From positions 3,524,501-3,588,500 of the forward strand of contig OX457065.1 in the NCBI GenBank assembly GCA_949752795.1: a DNA stretch of 64,000 bases, read 5' to 3'. Shown one piece after another: positions 41,881 through 53,400 of this stretch (positions within the stretch are counted from its first letter, which is position 1; each line of letters starts with the position of its first letter). This DNA comes from Hyperoodon ampullatus (Eukaryota > Chordata > Mammalia > Artiodactyla > Ziphiidae). The position numbers and the translations under genes were made by a program. The notes under the pieces were generated by a model, which was not told the origin of the DNA, ran no database searches, and saw only the letters and a program-made list of their open reading frames with translations.

Positions 41881-42574
41881 CTACATCCCCCTTATGGGGT
41901 TCACCGCGGGTCCTGCCCTCCAAAGCAGTGGACCCCCGAGAAGCTGCCGTCCTGGGTTGCAGTGGTGGGCAAGAAAGAGGGTCTTCACTGGAATCTGGTC
42001 AGAGGGTCAGGGGCTCCAGGAGCCCCATAAAATGAGGGATGGAGGGTCACTAAGTAACCTTGGCAACCTGGAAGACCAGCTCCAGGGAGGCAGGTGCCTC
42101 TGCCTATACTGTCCGCTCCGTATCCCCGTGGCCTGCAGCAGGGCTACCAGGGCAGGCGCTCCTGCTTGTGGAATGAAAGAGGCAAGAAGTGCCATGTGGA
42201 GAGGCGGGGAGATGGGCCAGACCAGGGAGGAGGAGGCCTCGCCCACCGTCTAAGGCTTGGACATCAGAGGCTGGGCTGTCCCTGCAGGGTCGGGGGCCAG
42301 GGTAGAGTGGAGGGGCTTCCTGGCAGCCACCCAGCCATCATTGCAGAGGAAGTGGAGGCAACCAAGTCAGAATGCCTGAGGGCAGCCTGGCTTTGGAGCC
42401 ATTTATCACCTGCAGCAATTCCAAGAATGCGGAGCCAGAGGAGGGAGGGAGGCTGGGGGAGTGGGGATGCCCCGCCTTTCTCCAAGAAGCAGAGAACCCA
42501 GACCCTTGGCATCTGGAGAAGGCAAGTTTCGCCCGAAGACTCAAGACTCACAGAGCAGTGGGGGACGCTGGCTT
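41881..42574. other. Unique GC-rich sequence
   Basis: No repeat or gene is recognised. The 290-codon plus-strand frame 42094-42966 crosses this unique DNA, a MIR and an L2, so it is a chance frame. Confidence 0.55.
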
Positions 42575-42710
42575 TTAGGGGGTGCCCACTGCATGCCAGG
42601 CACTGTCGTGACCCGTATGGCACTAAGTGCTGCCACAAGCCCCGAAGGTCACACCCCTGGGGCCTGGCGGAGCCAGGACTCACACCCAGAGCTCACACAT
42701 TGATGGAGAG
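42575..42710 (-). mobile_element. MIR SINE fragment, minus strand
   Basis: CATGCCAGGCACTGTCGTGA, AGTGCTGCCACAAGCCCC, GAGCCAGGACTCACACCCAG. Confidence 0.7.
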
Positions 42711-42719
42711 TGCTCCGCT

Positions 42720-42970
42720 GGAACCCAAGCCAGGCAGGGCCTGCTGTCTGCTCAACTGCCTGCATGGCTCCCACCTGCTCAGAGGAGAAGCCAAAGCCCT
42801 CACAGTGGCCACAGTGCCCATGTGCTGCCTCAGGGCCTTTGCACTTGCTGGCCCCACTGCCTGGGATGCTCCTCTCCTGTTACCTGTTTGGCTCACTCCA
42901 TCTCTTCCAGGTCCCTGCTCAGAAATCACCTCCTCCAAGAGGCCTTCCTTGGCCACCGTGATGTGACCTG
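42720..42970 (+). mobile_element. L2 LINE 3' fragment
   Basis: GCTGCCTCAGGGCCTTTGCA, CTGCCTGGGATGCTCCTC, AGAAATCACCTCCTCCAAGA and GGCCTTCCTTGGCCACC form a textbook L2 ORF2 C-terminal segment. Confidence 0.85.
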
Positions 42971-42984
42971 GTCTCAGACAGCAG

Positions 42985-43250
42985 CCACCAGTTACTTAAA
43001 ATGTGCGACTCAGAATCCAGGCGTGTCATGAGTGTTAAATAGGCACCCGATTTCCAAGACCTGGTGTTTAAAAAAAAAGTAAAACAAATCACTAATAATT
43101 GTTTGTATCGATTACATGTTGCCATGATAATATTTGGGATCTATTGGATTAAATTAAATATACTGTTAGTATTAATTTTGTCTTTCTTTTCACTTTCTTC
43201 CAAGTGGCTGTGAGAAAATTGAGAATGACGTGGCGCTGCCTTCACTCTGA
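42985..43250 (-). mobile_element. hAT-type MER element (Charlie-like), minus strand
   Basis: ATCACTAATAATTGTTTGTAT, GATTACATGTTGCCATGATA and CCAAGTGGCTGTGAGAAAATT match the complement of a non-autonomous hAT family also present at 50395 and 54415. It explains the sudden AT-rich island. Confidence 0.7.
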
Positions 43251-44579
43251 CCTCTTTTCTCCCAGCGCTCACCCGCCTGCCTGTTACAGGTGCCCCTGCC
43301 TGTCTGTCTACGATCTGGGCCTCCCAGGAGGAGGACAGATCCGCTCCTGCTCCCTCGGCTGTAGCCCAGTGCACGGGGCAGTAGCTGTTGTTGAACGAGG
43401 CGCCTGCTCTGTGTCTGGCGTTGCCCTGGGCTTTGTTCCTGAGCACCTGAACTTGGGGTGGGGGTGGAGAGTCAGGGGAGGACGGCTGGGGTCCACAGGG
43501 GTGGGGGCACAGAGCACGACGGGGATTGGGGTCCAAGCAGTGTCCCTGGCTCGCTTTGTCCCTCTGCATTTTACTGTCTGTCCGCTGAGGCCCTCGTTCT
43601 GCGCAGAGGTTTTGATGGGCTCCCTGGGGTTGTGCTGTGAGCTCCGGCGGGCGGGAGAGGCTGGGGAAGCTGCCGTCTCCGCTGATTCACACCTGAACCG
43701 GGCAGCATGGTTGAGCGACCAGTGCCCCGGGGGACCGCCACCTTTACCGTGGCCCCGCGGCGGGCAGTGGGCATGGAGGAGCCGGCGATTTGGGCAGGAG
43801 GTCCCCGCACCTTCTGGGGTATGGGGACAGGGGCCAGACAGAGGGGCCTGGGGACACACACAGGTGGACATGGCCTGGTCCTCCTTCTTGACAGGGGTCT
43901 TGAGAATTCCAAAGAAGTGAGGCAAGGGCAGGGGGTCCGCAGACAGCAGCTGCGGGATTCCAGAGGTGAGTGTGGCCTCTGCCTGGCTTGAACAGAGGAT
44001 TCCCAGAGGAAGTGACGTTTCCCCTGGGAGGGGAAGGCTGGGTGGCACCTGAGGGCAGCTGAGCAAAGGCATGGAGGGGCGTGGCGTGAGCAAGGAGGTG
44101 GTGACGCTGGAGCCGAGGCCCCTGGTGGTGGTGGGAGCCCGGCCAGAGGGGTTGTCAGGGGCCCGGGTGCCCTCGAGGGGACCCCGACCTGCCGCAGGGC
44201 TCCGTGGCAGCTGCTGCTCGGGGTCTGCTGAGAGCCAACCAGAGGGCCCAGGCATCCCTGCTGAGAGGATGCCAGGAGGTCGGCCAGCCCGCAGTTCGTC
44301 TCTGGGTACACAGATGCCTGTCCAGCCACAGCTCGCACACCTCCACTCCCTCCAGGGCGGCCCATGGCTGGGAGAAACGTCTCCTTGTTTAGGGGGATCT
44401 CAGGGGGAGGGGAGAATGCTTAGACTCCGTACAACCTCTAAGTGTCTTGATTTTTAAAGAACCGTTCAAACCCTAGAGTGTTCAGATGCCTTAGAGCAGG
44501 GTTTTTCAAATGTCTCCTTTGTCTCTACCAACTTGGTATTGTTCTTTGGTCTTTGGTCATTTATATTTTGTTTTATGTT
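43251..44579. other. Unique GC-rich sequence, weak L2-like part
   Basis: Frames of 315 codons (minus, 43308-44255), 264 codons (minus, 43571-44365) and 238 codons (plus, 43204-43920) all overlap, which is typical of chance open frames in GC-rich DNA. 43950-44100 may be an eroded minus-strand L2 (AGGAAGTGACG, then GCAAAGGCATGGAGG). No gene is supported. Confidence 0.45.
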
Positions 44580-44750
44580 GTGAAAGAATGCCCGTCAGTT
44601 ATTTTGTTGACGGACCTTCAGCGTGAATCTGTCTGGTGTTTTCTCATGATTAGAAGGAGGTGACGTATTATTGGTAAAGATGCTGCAGACATGCTTCTTG
44701 GAGCATCTTATCGGGGTCTCCACCTCTGCTGTCATTTGTATTTTTATCAA
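44580..44750 (-). mobile_element. L1M 3'UTR fragment (tentative)
   Basis: CTGTCTGGTGTTTTCTCATG, then ATTAGAAGGAGGTGACGTA and GAGCATCTTATCGGGG, resemble the complement of an old L1M 3' end. Confidence 0.5.
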
Positions 44751-46774
44751 AATGGATCCCCTTTTTAAATTCACTGCCTGACTTAATCCAACCATAAGAA
44801 ACACTGTCCCCCGAATTATGATGGGTTTGATATGCGATAGCTGTTGAAATGGAAAAGCTTTTTTCCTGTTCCACGTAAAATCAACTCGATGCCCTCCATG
44901 GCGATGTGCACCGCTTTTGACAAGTGTTGCTTTAGATCGTGTAGGATCTTTGGAACTGCGCAATGTTGCTCCGGTTTATTTTATTATTATTGTTTACAGA
45001 GAGTCCTCATAGCCGTCAGAACTGTTTGCCTCCTTGATCGCTCTTTGATTCAGTATGTTGAGAACTTTTAGGCGTTCAGGCCCGAGTCCTCTGTCTCTGC
45101 TCCCACCCAGCCTCCTCACCTCCCCAGTTGCCTGGAGGGGCGTGGCTTGTTCAAACTGCACATTTCTTGACCCTGAGAAACCTTGGCCAGTGTAGTAGCT
45201 TTGAGGTGAGGCCCTGGACTCTGCCACTTGATCAAGCCCCCACCCACGGGGGTGAGATTCTCACACTGCCCCCTCAGCACCCTGCAGAGACGTTTATCAC
45301 GCCTCAGCTGGTATAGAAATTCCAATCAGGAAAAGCAGAGAAGTCTGGGGAGCTCTGAGGTCTGGCTTCCCAGAGTCAACCATGCACGACCCAGGAGCTT
45401 GTGTGGATGTCTCTGGAAGCTGCCACGTGAGCCCAGGCCACGCCAGAGCCACGTCCACTCTGCCACCCCGTCTCATGGGAATTCCGCTCCCAGGAAACTC
45501 TTCCTCCAATGGGACGGGGAAGGGACCCTGGGAAACGCTGTTCCCAGGCTGTGTGGGGTGTGAGGCTGGGTGACAGCCATGTTTCGTCCCATCGGCTTCC
45601 CCAGACGTGCGTAACGTGTTTCCTTCTGTTTAGCGATGTGACAGCACCATGCTTATACCTACCCTTCCACCAGCGGAAGGCAAAGTGCCTCCCACCCCCG
45701 AAAAGGAAGCGTGGCATCTGTCACTGGGTCTCTTCCAGCCGAGCCACGAGCCCTTCGACACTGCGACTTGAATGCTGAGATTCATGTGCCTTGTATCTCG
45801 ACAGGATGGAGTTGGGGGGTCGGGGAGGAGAAAAATAATGGGTTAATATATGCAAGGATATTCATCTGAAAGCAAGAAAAATGCACATAAAGCCTAGTCC
45901 TCATTTCTGCCATTAGCCCTGTGGCCTCAGCTGTGTCTGGAGCTTCCTTTGCCCTCGCCGTCCCGTGTCCCGTTGGCTCTCATCTGAGCGTGGCTCCTGG
46001 CCTCGTGGCTGTGTTCCTGAGTGAACTGTGTCACTTGTGCTTCTGCCTGTACTGACTGGGCTGCTGTAGTTTCCTAATAACCACAGAGCACGGGTGTACC
46101 TGGAGGTGGCCCTGCATCCAGGGGCCTGCCCTGTCGTTCTGCTGCCAGCACCCCAGAAGCCTCCGCTTTAGGAGTGCCAGGCTGCTCCCCTGCTGAGCCC
46201 CGTGACGGGGAGCAGCCCGACTAGGAAGGGGTCCAGTGGGGAGCAGAAGACGGGGCACGTCCTGATGGGTGCCAGACAGCAGCCCAGCTGCCCCCCCACC
46301 CCCGTCCCATACCAGGTTTGAGCCCAGTTGCTGCAGGCGCTTCAGGAGGTGGCCTGGGGTCTCTGGGGACTCGCTTGGGCCTCTTTTATCTTGCCCTGCC
46401 CCTGAGCCCTGCTGTCTGCCACCCAGGAAGCCGGGCCAATTCTGGGCTTGGAGTGTGGGGAGGGCAGCCTGGCAGGGCCGCCGGAGATGCTGTGTCTCTC
46501 GGGGATGAGGAAGGATGCACTGTGGGCTTCGGGCGGAGCCAGGGCGCGAGCAGTGCAGGCCGCGGTGGGTTCATAAAGCGCCCTTTCACTACCTTGCGGG
46601 GTGGTGGCAGCTCGGGGGATCCCTCAGCAGCCTTGGGGTGTGGGGAAGCCAGTTCCCAGGAGACAGCTTCAGGCCCGTGTGGCGTGACGTCTCGGTGGGT
46701 GACACTCCTCCAAGATGCGCACACACAGAGCCTGAAGCCCAGGCCTCAGGAACACTTCCTCTGGGCACCACGTC
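44751..46774. other. Unique sequence
   Basis: No repeat family or gene is recognised over about 2 kb. 44750-45075 is AT-richer with CpG sites kept. A 192-codon plus frame (46318-46896) and its antisense counterparts lack domains. Confidence 0.45.
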
Positions 46775-47025
46775 TGAAACTTCTCACCATCTTCCAGGAC
46801 ATGTTGCATCTTCCTTCCCAGGTTCATTGTCACTCTTTAGCCTTTTTTTGTGCTCTAACACACCAGACACCCCAAGTACATTACTCATCTTCATAGTTAC
46901 TGTTTGTCCACAAGGACAGGGTTTTTTTGGTTTGTTTTTTATCCAATATATCCAGTGCCATAACTTCAGCAGCTGGTGAGTGCTTTGCACGTAGAAGGTT
47001 CTCAATAGAGACTTAGGGAAGGAAC
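46775..47025 (+). mobile_element. L2 LINE 3'UTR fragment
   Basis: TGTCCACAAGGACAGGG, AATATATCCAGTGCCATAAC and GTAGAAGGTTCTCAATAGAG match the L2 3' end pattern. Confidence 0.55.
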
Positions 47026-47244
47026 ACATGCTGTGTGCTTAGAGTAGGGATGTGGGAAGCTGTCTCTGTCCTCAAGGAGCTGACATTCTTGTGGTGACAA
47101 CAGATGCAGGAACTGGTGACTGCCATCTGGGAGGTGGCAGAGCCTCTGGCTGAAGCCAGCCCAGGGCTCAGAAGAGCTGAAGGGGGCGTTGGGCCCCTGG
47201 CTGGCAGGGGAAGGACATCGGAGTCGGGGGAGGAGCAGAACATG
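47026..47244 (-). mobile_element. L2-like 3' end fragment, minus strand (weak)
   Basis: CTGTGTGCTTAGAGTAGGGA, then CTGTCCTCAAGGAGCTGACAT and TTCTTGTGGTGACAAC, resemble the complement of an L2 3'UTR. Confidence 0.45.
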
Positions 47245-47590
47245 GAAATTGAACATTAATACCGCAGGACCTAATTCATGAAAACATCTAATTACAGGAT
47301 GCCGGTGTTTAATTGTAATTTTGGTAATGACCTGCAACTGCATACAAATTATAGGGTAATCAACTCAAACGTGCTTACGGTTGCTGTAAATGCCATTTAA
47401 TCTAACGTGGGGCGCAGACAAGGGCAGGATGCTAGGGACGTCCTCCATTTGGCTTGTAATGTCACAGCCAAGGAGGTGACTAGCATGATGCTGGGCTGCA
47501 AATGCCAGCTGCCATGCATTCCCCCCTCCCCCATGCATGAAGAGTGGCCTGCACATAGGCCCCAGTTTAAACTGCAGCAAGAGAGACTTA
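47245..47590. promoter_or_regulatory. Candidate conserved noncoding element
   Basis: A sharp change to AT-rich complex sequence with clustered homeodomain cores: GACCTAATTCATG near 47268, ATCTAATTACAGG near 47287, TTTAATTGTAATTTTGG near 47308, CATACAAATTATAGG near 47341. It is followed by ATGCATTCCCCCC and ATGCATGAAG at 47515-47542. No repeat is recognised. Enhancer function is inference. Confidence 0.38.
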
Positions 47591-47949
47591 GGTCAAACCC
47601 AGGCTGATCCGGAAGGGCTTGGAGGAAGGGAAGGAAGCTCGGCCTGCTGGTTGGTTTGGGCAGGTGGGAGCCAGGAGACAGTTGCTTGGCTGGGTTGGCT
47701 TTCTTTGTACTCGCAGAGGGTGGACCAGTTAGAGGCTGGAAACCAGTGGCCACGGAGGCGTTTTATTTGGGCTGCACAGCGTTCTGAAGGAATGGATCTG
47801 AGAGCCTTGGACGGGGCACCCTCTCTCTTGTAACCACATCCCATCTTGACCCCTGCGGTCACCCTGCAGCCCACTGTCTTTCACCCTCACTTGCACCTTT
47901 ACTGCCTGGGCCCCGGCGGCACTGAATCGCCCACACGCTTCCAGAGGCA
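47591..47949. other. Unique sequence
   Basis: Nothing is recognised. Confidence 0.5.
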
Positions 47950-48095
47950 GAGACTCTGGTAAGAGGAACATGGGCTTTGGGGCTGGACCCCCAACGATTG
48001 AAATCCACACTCTTGTGGCCTTGGGCAAGGAAAAGGATCCCTGAGCCTCTCTGTGTGTGAGAGAGATTATGCACATGTATAAAATGCCCAGCTTT
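47950..48095 (+). mobile_element. MIR SINE fragment
   Basis: GAACATGGGCTTTGGGGCTG, TTGTGGCCTTGGGCAAGG, CCTGAGCCTCTCTGTGTG. Confidence 0.75.
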
Positions 48096-48124
48096 CAGGG
48101 TCAGCCAACATGTTCTCCAGCTGC

Positions 48125-48380
48125 AAGAGGCAGTCTAGCATCGTGGATGAGAGCGTGGGCTCTGGTGCCAGCTACCTGGGTGCCCATCCCAGCCCTGGCA
48201 CCTGTGAACTTTCCAAACTCGCATACCCTTGGACACCCTCATTTCTCTATCTGTAAAGTGAGGATGGTTATAAAGAGTGCTGCCTAGCTCAGAGGGTTTA
48301 TGGAATGAGTTCATGAATAGGAAGGGCTTAAAATAGTGCCTGGCACACAGTAGGCACTCAAGAAATGTTAGCTGTGAGTA
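48125..48380 (+). mobile_element. MIR SINE, near full length
   Basis: GCAGTCTAGCATCGTGGATG head, GAGCGTGGGCTCTGGTGCC, ATCTGTAAAGTGAGGATGG and AGTGCCTGGCACACAGTAGG give complete MIR order. A second MIR lies just upstream. Confidence 0.92.
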
Positions 48381-48429
48381 CCTACCGTGTGCGGGGAGCT
48401 GTGGGTAAAGTGGAAGACAGGATAGCTCA

Positions 48430-48745
48430 GTTTCCTGCACAGGCGCATGAGTCTCCTCTCCCTCTCCTTGAAAACTTTCCCTGGCTGATCTGCCTGAAGA
48501 ACTTCTATTCATCCCTCAACACCCAGCTGGTTTTTTCCTCTTCTGTCCAGTCTTGGCTGCTCCCCTCCTCTGGGGTAATATCTGTTGGATGCTGGCTGCT
48601 CTGGTGACATCCAGTTCAGGGGGCCATTGGCTTGTCTCTGTCTCTGAGTGGAAGTGTTCGGGAGTGTTTTAGTGCCGGGCATCATAACCACACTGGACGC
48701 GGCACCCAGGAGAACTTGCTAAATGTTGGTTGAACTGGTCCTATT
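48430..48745 (+). mobile_element. L2 LINE 3' fragment
   Basis: GAAGAACTTCTATTCATCCC, CAACACCCAGCTGG and CTTGCTAAATGTTGGTTGAA follow L2 ORF2 end and 3'UTR order; diverged. Confidence 0.55.
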
Positions 48746-48784
48746 GAAGTAGCAAGCAAGGAGGCCCCTCACAGGACTCATTGC

Positions 48785-49240
48785 CAGGGTAGATGCTTTT
48801 TAGTTAATTTTTTTTTTAAAGGAAACATGTTTGTAAGGAAAAATGTATGTATTAACAGTAACTAATTATATTGGGTAAAAGTAAAGTTTTCCTTCTCAAC
48901 CTCTAGAATTCTCTAGAGGCAGCCAGTGTTTATAGTTTCTAGTACTTCACTGCAGACATTTTCTATACATCTACATGCAGTATATATTTCTCTACAAATG
49001 GACCCTCAAAACACACGTGTCTGCATCTCCTGTTTTCATTTGCTAATATTTCTTGACCATCCTTCAATTTCAGATTGTTTTAGTGGTGCGTGGAGTTCCA
49101 AGGTACGGATGCCTCATGATTTATTTAGCTGGCCCCCTATTCATAGACATTGGGCTGTTTCTGATTTTTGCTCCCCCAAGCCAGGCTGCACAAGCATCTC
49201 TGTACATACCCCTCGGCATGCGTATCTGCAGGTGGTGAAG
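48785..49240 (-). mobile_element. L1M 3' end, minus strand
   Basis: TTCTAGTACTTCACTGC, TATTTCTTGACCATCC, CTCATGATTTATTTAGCTGG, CATTGGGCTGTTTCTGATTT and TCTGTACATACCCCTCGGC are the complement of an old L1M 3'UTR. Confidence 0.7.
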
Positions 49241-49779
49241 CAGTGGACAGTGGTGAGGTCTCCTGACTGGCCCGGCCTGCCCGCCACTGCTGGGCCTTTC
49301 CGTTGCTTTCAGTCCTTTGCTGTTTCGCGGGTCTTTTAGCCGCTTAGTGCTCGTTCTGTACTGCTTTAGAAAGGGCCTTAGCCCTGTGGTTCCCGCCACC
49401 GTTCAGGAGCTCCGAGGTTCTGATGGGAAACACCCTCGAGGGTGAGAAGATGGACAGACAGGTACATCTCTGCCGTCTCCGTCCCCTGTCACCACCAGCC
49501 AACGGGGGCAACTCTGCTTTGCCCAGTTTTATGTGGATATTTTTTACTATAAATGTGGAGTTTCTCAGCTACAGAACCGTGTCCAAAGGCTCTTCTCTCT
49601 CCATGTTTTAGACCCAGGGAAACTGAGGCCCAGGGAGAGGGGCATGGAGGCTGAGGCCCTGCTTGGGCCTGGGGTGGGGCGGTTAGGGGCCCTTTGCCGG
49701 AGCAGCCCCCATCGGGGCCCTGCAGCCCTGTCCCCCCGGCCTAATCCCGTTTTCTGCCCAGCTGAACAGCGGAGAAGGC
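49241..49779. other. Unique sequence with short MIR core
   Basis: GACCCAGGGAAACTGAGGCC at 49611 is the only MIR-like trace. No gene is recognised. Confidence 0.45.
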
Positions 49780-50110
49780 TTATTTCTCATCCCATTTTAA
49801 TGCAAAGGAGGCTGCCAGGCCTGGCTTGTTCTGAGCTCGGTGACAGTGGCCGTGAATGGGGACCCCAGTAACCGGGACAAAAATGTGACAGGGCCCTCCA
49901 TCATGGCATTGTCCGACAATCAGGACATTATAGTTGCTCCTGGAACCCTCTCCGGGAAGGGCGGGGGCCTCCGCCTCGTATGCTAAGCAGACAGGGGCCG
50001 GCCCGCCTTGGGCCACCCGGCCTTGGCCTGGTCAGTACTTCCATTGTGTCAGGAGCTTGGACCTGAGCAATTCAAAGGGTCCCCCAGCCAGCCCCTCCCT
50101 CCCTCCCTCC
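49780..50110. promoter_or_regulatory. Weak candidate conserved noncoding element
   Basis: A repeat-free block with GTGACAGGGCCC, GGCATTGTCCGACAATCAG (containing the short dyad ATTGTCCGACAAT) and CTTCCATTGTGTCAGG (SOX-like ATTGT). The dyad at 49906-49918 is visible directly; function is inferred. Confidence 0.25.
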
Positions 50111-50394
50111 TCCCTCCACGAGGCCTGGACGTGTGCGTGCGGTGGAGGGGCTCCCAGACCGCCACCCCGGAGAGGCTGCTGCCGCCCCTGCCCTGCTGCA
50201 CGACGGCAGGACAGGTGCTCCCCTCTCTGGGCCTCAGCGACAACAATAACGATCACCACCCAACAGCCAGCGTTTCTGAGTGGCATGGAGGGGTGCAGGA
50301 GGCCGTGGCTGGGGGGCCCCCAGACTGCGGGGTGCAAAGCGGGGGCAGCGCTGTCCAGCAGAAAAGGGGCCCAGACCACATGTCATCTCAGACT
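50111..50394. other. Unique GC-rich sequence
   Basis: It begins with a short (CCCT)n-like run near 50094-50118. Nothing else is recognised. Confidence 0.5.
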
Positions 50395-50660
50395 TCCTGG
50401 TAGTCACGTTAAAAGAAAGTAGAAAGAAACTGGTAAGATGAATTTTAATAGGATAGTTTATGGAACTCCACCCAAAATAGCATTTCAGCACGTAATCTAT
50501 ATTGAAAATACCGTTAACAAGACATTTCACGTGACTTTTTTCATACCGAGCCTTTGAAATCTGGTGGGTATTGGACCCACACTGCACATCTCAATCCCCT
50601 TGCAAGTGCCCAGGGTCCACACGTGGCTGCTGGCTGTCGTGCTGGACGGCTGAGCTCTAA
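50395..50660 (+). mobile_element. hAT-type MER element (Charlie-like), plus strand
   Basis: GTCACGTTAAAAGAAAGTAG, TTTCATACCGAGCCTTTG, TGGGTATTGGACCCACACTG and CACATCTCAATCCCCTTGC follow the same non-autonomous hAT family as at 42985 and 54415, in the opposite orientation. Confidence 0.72.
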
Positions 50661-52049
50661 AGGGGACCAGCGGGCACGCCCACACTCTGCCAGGGCTGCT
50701 CACCTACGCTGTGACCCCGGGCAGGGCGCTCCGCCTCTGTCGGGATCAGTTCCCCCTCTGGAGCTCCCTTCACAGCCGGTGACAGAGAGGAGCAAGGCGA
50801 TCCCCGGGACCCTGGCTCGTGGCACCTCGTGCGTAGGCCCTCTGCCAGGCCCTCTCTGGGCCCCCTGATCATTCTGCAGCCACGCCCCCCACCACGGGCC
50901 TTCCCCCCAGACCCTCCTCTCTCCAGGCACCAGCTTCTGTCCCACTCCTCTGGGGGGCTGGGGTGGGAGCGCTGAGGTAATGCAGGTTGGGGTGAACTAG
51001 ATGAGTATCTCCTAAGCCCGGCGGCAGTCCCAAGATGGTCTCCCTTTGCTAAACCTCCCCTTGCTGAACCCATTTTGCAGATGTGGAAACAGAGGCCCAC
51101 TCACACAGAGACACGGGGGAGGGCATGGCTGAGCCACTCTTTGACCTGCCTCTTGCAAACGTTTAGGTAGAACAGTCGTCCCCACTCCAGTTTCTTCAAC
51201 GATTGGTGAAGCTCCTTCAGTTACAGATGCAAATGCCACTACTGCCTAGGGTGAAAACCCAGGGTGGGGCAACTGGCAGGGGCCTGCCATCAGGAATCAG
51301 GTGGCCTCCGGCCTCCGGCCTCCGTGTGTATGATCTACAACTGTAGGTAAGTCATTGCCCTCCCCACCCGGTTTCCGGTTTCCGACGGGCAAGTCCAGGG
51401 TCTTGGCATCCAGGGCAGGGAGGGCGACATTTGCAAGCTGTGAAGAGCCATTCCCAGGCCAGGGGTGGGAGGGCAAAGGGAGCAGGTGTGGACACAGCAC
51501 CTCTCTCTCCTCCCCCACCACCCTCGCCAGACCCCAGTGACCGCAGGAGGCTCCTGTCCTCAGAACCACAGGCTCGCCTGCTCTCGGCTCCCTTCCATTT
51601 GCGACTGGACACGTTCCAGGGCCGGAGTGGGGCAGGCAGTAATGGACCACAGGGTGAGTTATGCAGCCACGGGGGGGCCACCTCGGAGGAGGTGTTGGGG
51701 GCTGGGGGCACTCAGGTGTGAAATGCCTCCACCATTCGCCTCCCTGCCTAGCCCCTCCCCGACGCCCCAGTCTCCTCGGAGCCTCCCTCCAGTCCTCTCC
51801 CCCTTGTACCCCAGGTGGGCTGGGTGGCTCCATTATCCAGAATTGGAGAATGAGGCCTGGAAGAGGGGAGGGGCTTGTCCAAGGTCACAGAATCAGTGAC
51901 CTCTAGAGTCTGAGGTCCTTTGTCCTGGTGCAGAGGTGCCTGGGGATCCTCCTAGCAGCCTGAGCCATGAGCCCTGCCCCTACCTGCTCCAGTGGTGCGG
52001 GGTCCAGCCCTGAGGCTCCTAAGTCTGCTCTCTCCCTGACCTTGGATTG
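50661..52049. other. Unique GC-rich sequence with two MIR traces
   Basis: MIR-like cores are seen at 51065-51100 (CCATTTTGCAGATGTGGAAA) and 51835-51905 (GAGAATGAGGCCTGGAAG, GTCCAAGGTCACAGAATC), both minus strand. The 178-codon minus-strand frame 51297-51833 has no domain. No gene is supported. Confidence 0.5.
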
Positions 52050-52160
52050 GGTCTGCCTGCTGGAGGGTGCTGGGCCCATTGCTTCACCTTTACCTGTTGT
52101 GTGACGTTAACCAAATCACTTCTCGCATGAGTCTTTCCTCGTGTAAAATGCAGAATGATT
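52050..52160 (+). mobile_element. MIR SINE fragment
   Basis: ACCTGTTGTGTGACGTTAACC, then CCTCGTGTAAAATGCAGAA. Confidence 0.65.
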
Positions 52161-52624
52161 TTTACACCTGGTCACAGAGCAACTGGGGACAATGTGAGAA
52201 AGCCTATTAGGGCCTCTGCCCTTCGGGCACGCTTGCCTGAGCCTTGACACTTGGCATGCTGGATCCTGGAGCCCAGATTCAAGCGGGGGTCCTGACAGCC
52301 CTGGGGTAGCCCCGAGAAGGGTGGACCTCTGTCCCCCTGACCCCCTGGAGCTTCTGGGGCCTAGACCCTGGAGTTGCCCCCTGACCACAGAGGCGGCCTG
52401 GGCTCTGCTGATACCTGAAGGGAGGACAGGATGCCCAGACACAGTCTGGGGGAAAGGCCCCTAGGTGGGGTGCTGCAGAGTGATCCGGGGTCCCAGGGAA
52501 GCCTGCCCAGGGTCACCGAGCGGCTGAGCAGCCCAGGCGGAGCGTGAGCACGTCCCTAGACCCTGAAGCTTGTGGTCCGTCATCTGCCTGCAGCACACGG
52601 TGGGCACGTGGGGGCCACACACTC
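52161..52624. other. Unique sequence
   Basis: Nothing is recognised. Confidence 0.5.
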
Positions 52625-53400
52625 ATTCCTGGAGCATTTATTGAGCACTTGCTGTGTACTGAGCACCAGGTGTTGTAGACCAGTCCCAGCCCCCAGGAGC
52701 TCCAAGCCCACTGGGGACCCCATCAACCGAGTAGGGACAAAGGAACAAATGCTGGTGAAAACCTGTACCGGTGATGGAGGAAATGAGAAAGTTATCGGTG
52801 GGGAACAGGGGCTTAAGGAGCGCCCTCCGAGAGGAGACTGGAGCTGAGGCTGGACAGCAGAGTTGGGAGAAGGGCATCCTGGGCAGAGGGACCACACGTG
52901 CCAGGGATCTGAGTGGGAGCAGAGCCCAGGAACAGAAAGGGCCTGTGTGGCTGGGAGCCGCGGGGAGGGGCGGGAGTCAACGGCAGAGACAGGCCGCGGT
53001 GCGGAGTCACTTTGTTCCCAGGGCGGGTGGGGAGTCCTGGGCTGTTTTAAGCAGGGCGATAACCTGGACGAGAGATGCTAGTGGTGCGTCCACGTGGCAG
53101 GAGTCGGGGAGGGAGAAGTAGATGGATTCCAGATCTATTAGGAGCGCGGAAAGGCAGGCTCAAGGGTCAGACATGGGAGCTGAGGGAAAAGTGAGGAACA
53201 CTGCTGAAGTTGGTCTGAGCAGGAAGGTCTGGGGGATAAGCAGCATTTCCACACTGGCCTCTTCAGGTTGCCTGTGAGACCTTCAAATGGACAGGACACG
53301 CAGGCAGTGGGAGGCCTGATCTCACTGGGGTGGGTGTCTCATAGCAATGGTTGAGATCACTTGGAAACAAACACGGAGAGAGCAGGGAGGATGGGCTCTT
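52625..53400 (-). mobile_element. L2 LINE, longer fragment, minus strand
   Basis: The 3'UTR complement (TTTATTGAGCACTTGCTGTG, GCACCAGGTGTTG) is followed by the ORF2 complement (CAGAGGGACCACACGTGCC, GAGTCCTGGGCTGTTTTAAG, CAGGGCGATAACCTGG, GATGCTAGTGGTGC). It is the longest L2 here, about 0.8 kb, with no intact frame. Confidence 0.72.

Noticed and set aside
42094..42966. 290-codon plus-strand open frame
   Set aside because: It crosses unique DNA, a MIR and an L2 remnant, has no domain, and is overlapped by open minus-strand frames. Chance in GC-rich sequence.
43308..44365. 315- and 264-codon minus-strand frames
   Set aside because: They overlap each other in different frames and a 238-codon plus-strand frame; low-complexity Pro/Ser/Arg composition, no domain.
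51297..51833. 178-codon minus-strand frame
   Set aside because: Low-complexity, overlapped by several plus-strand frames, no domain.
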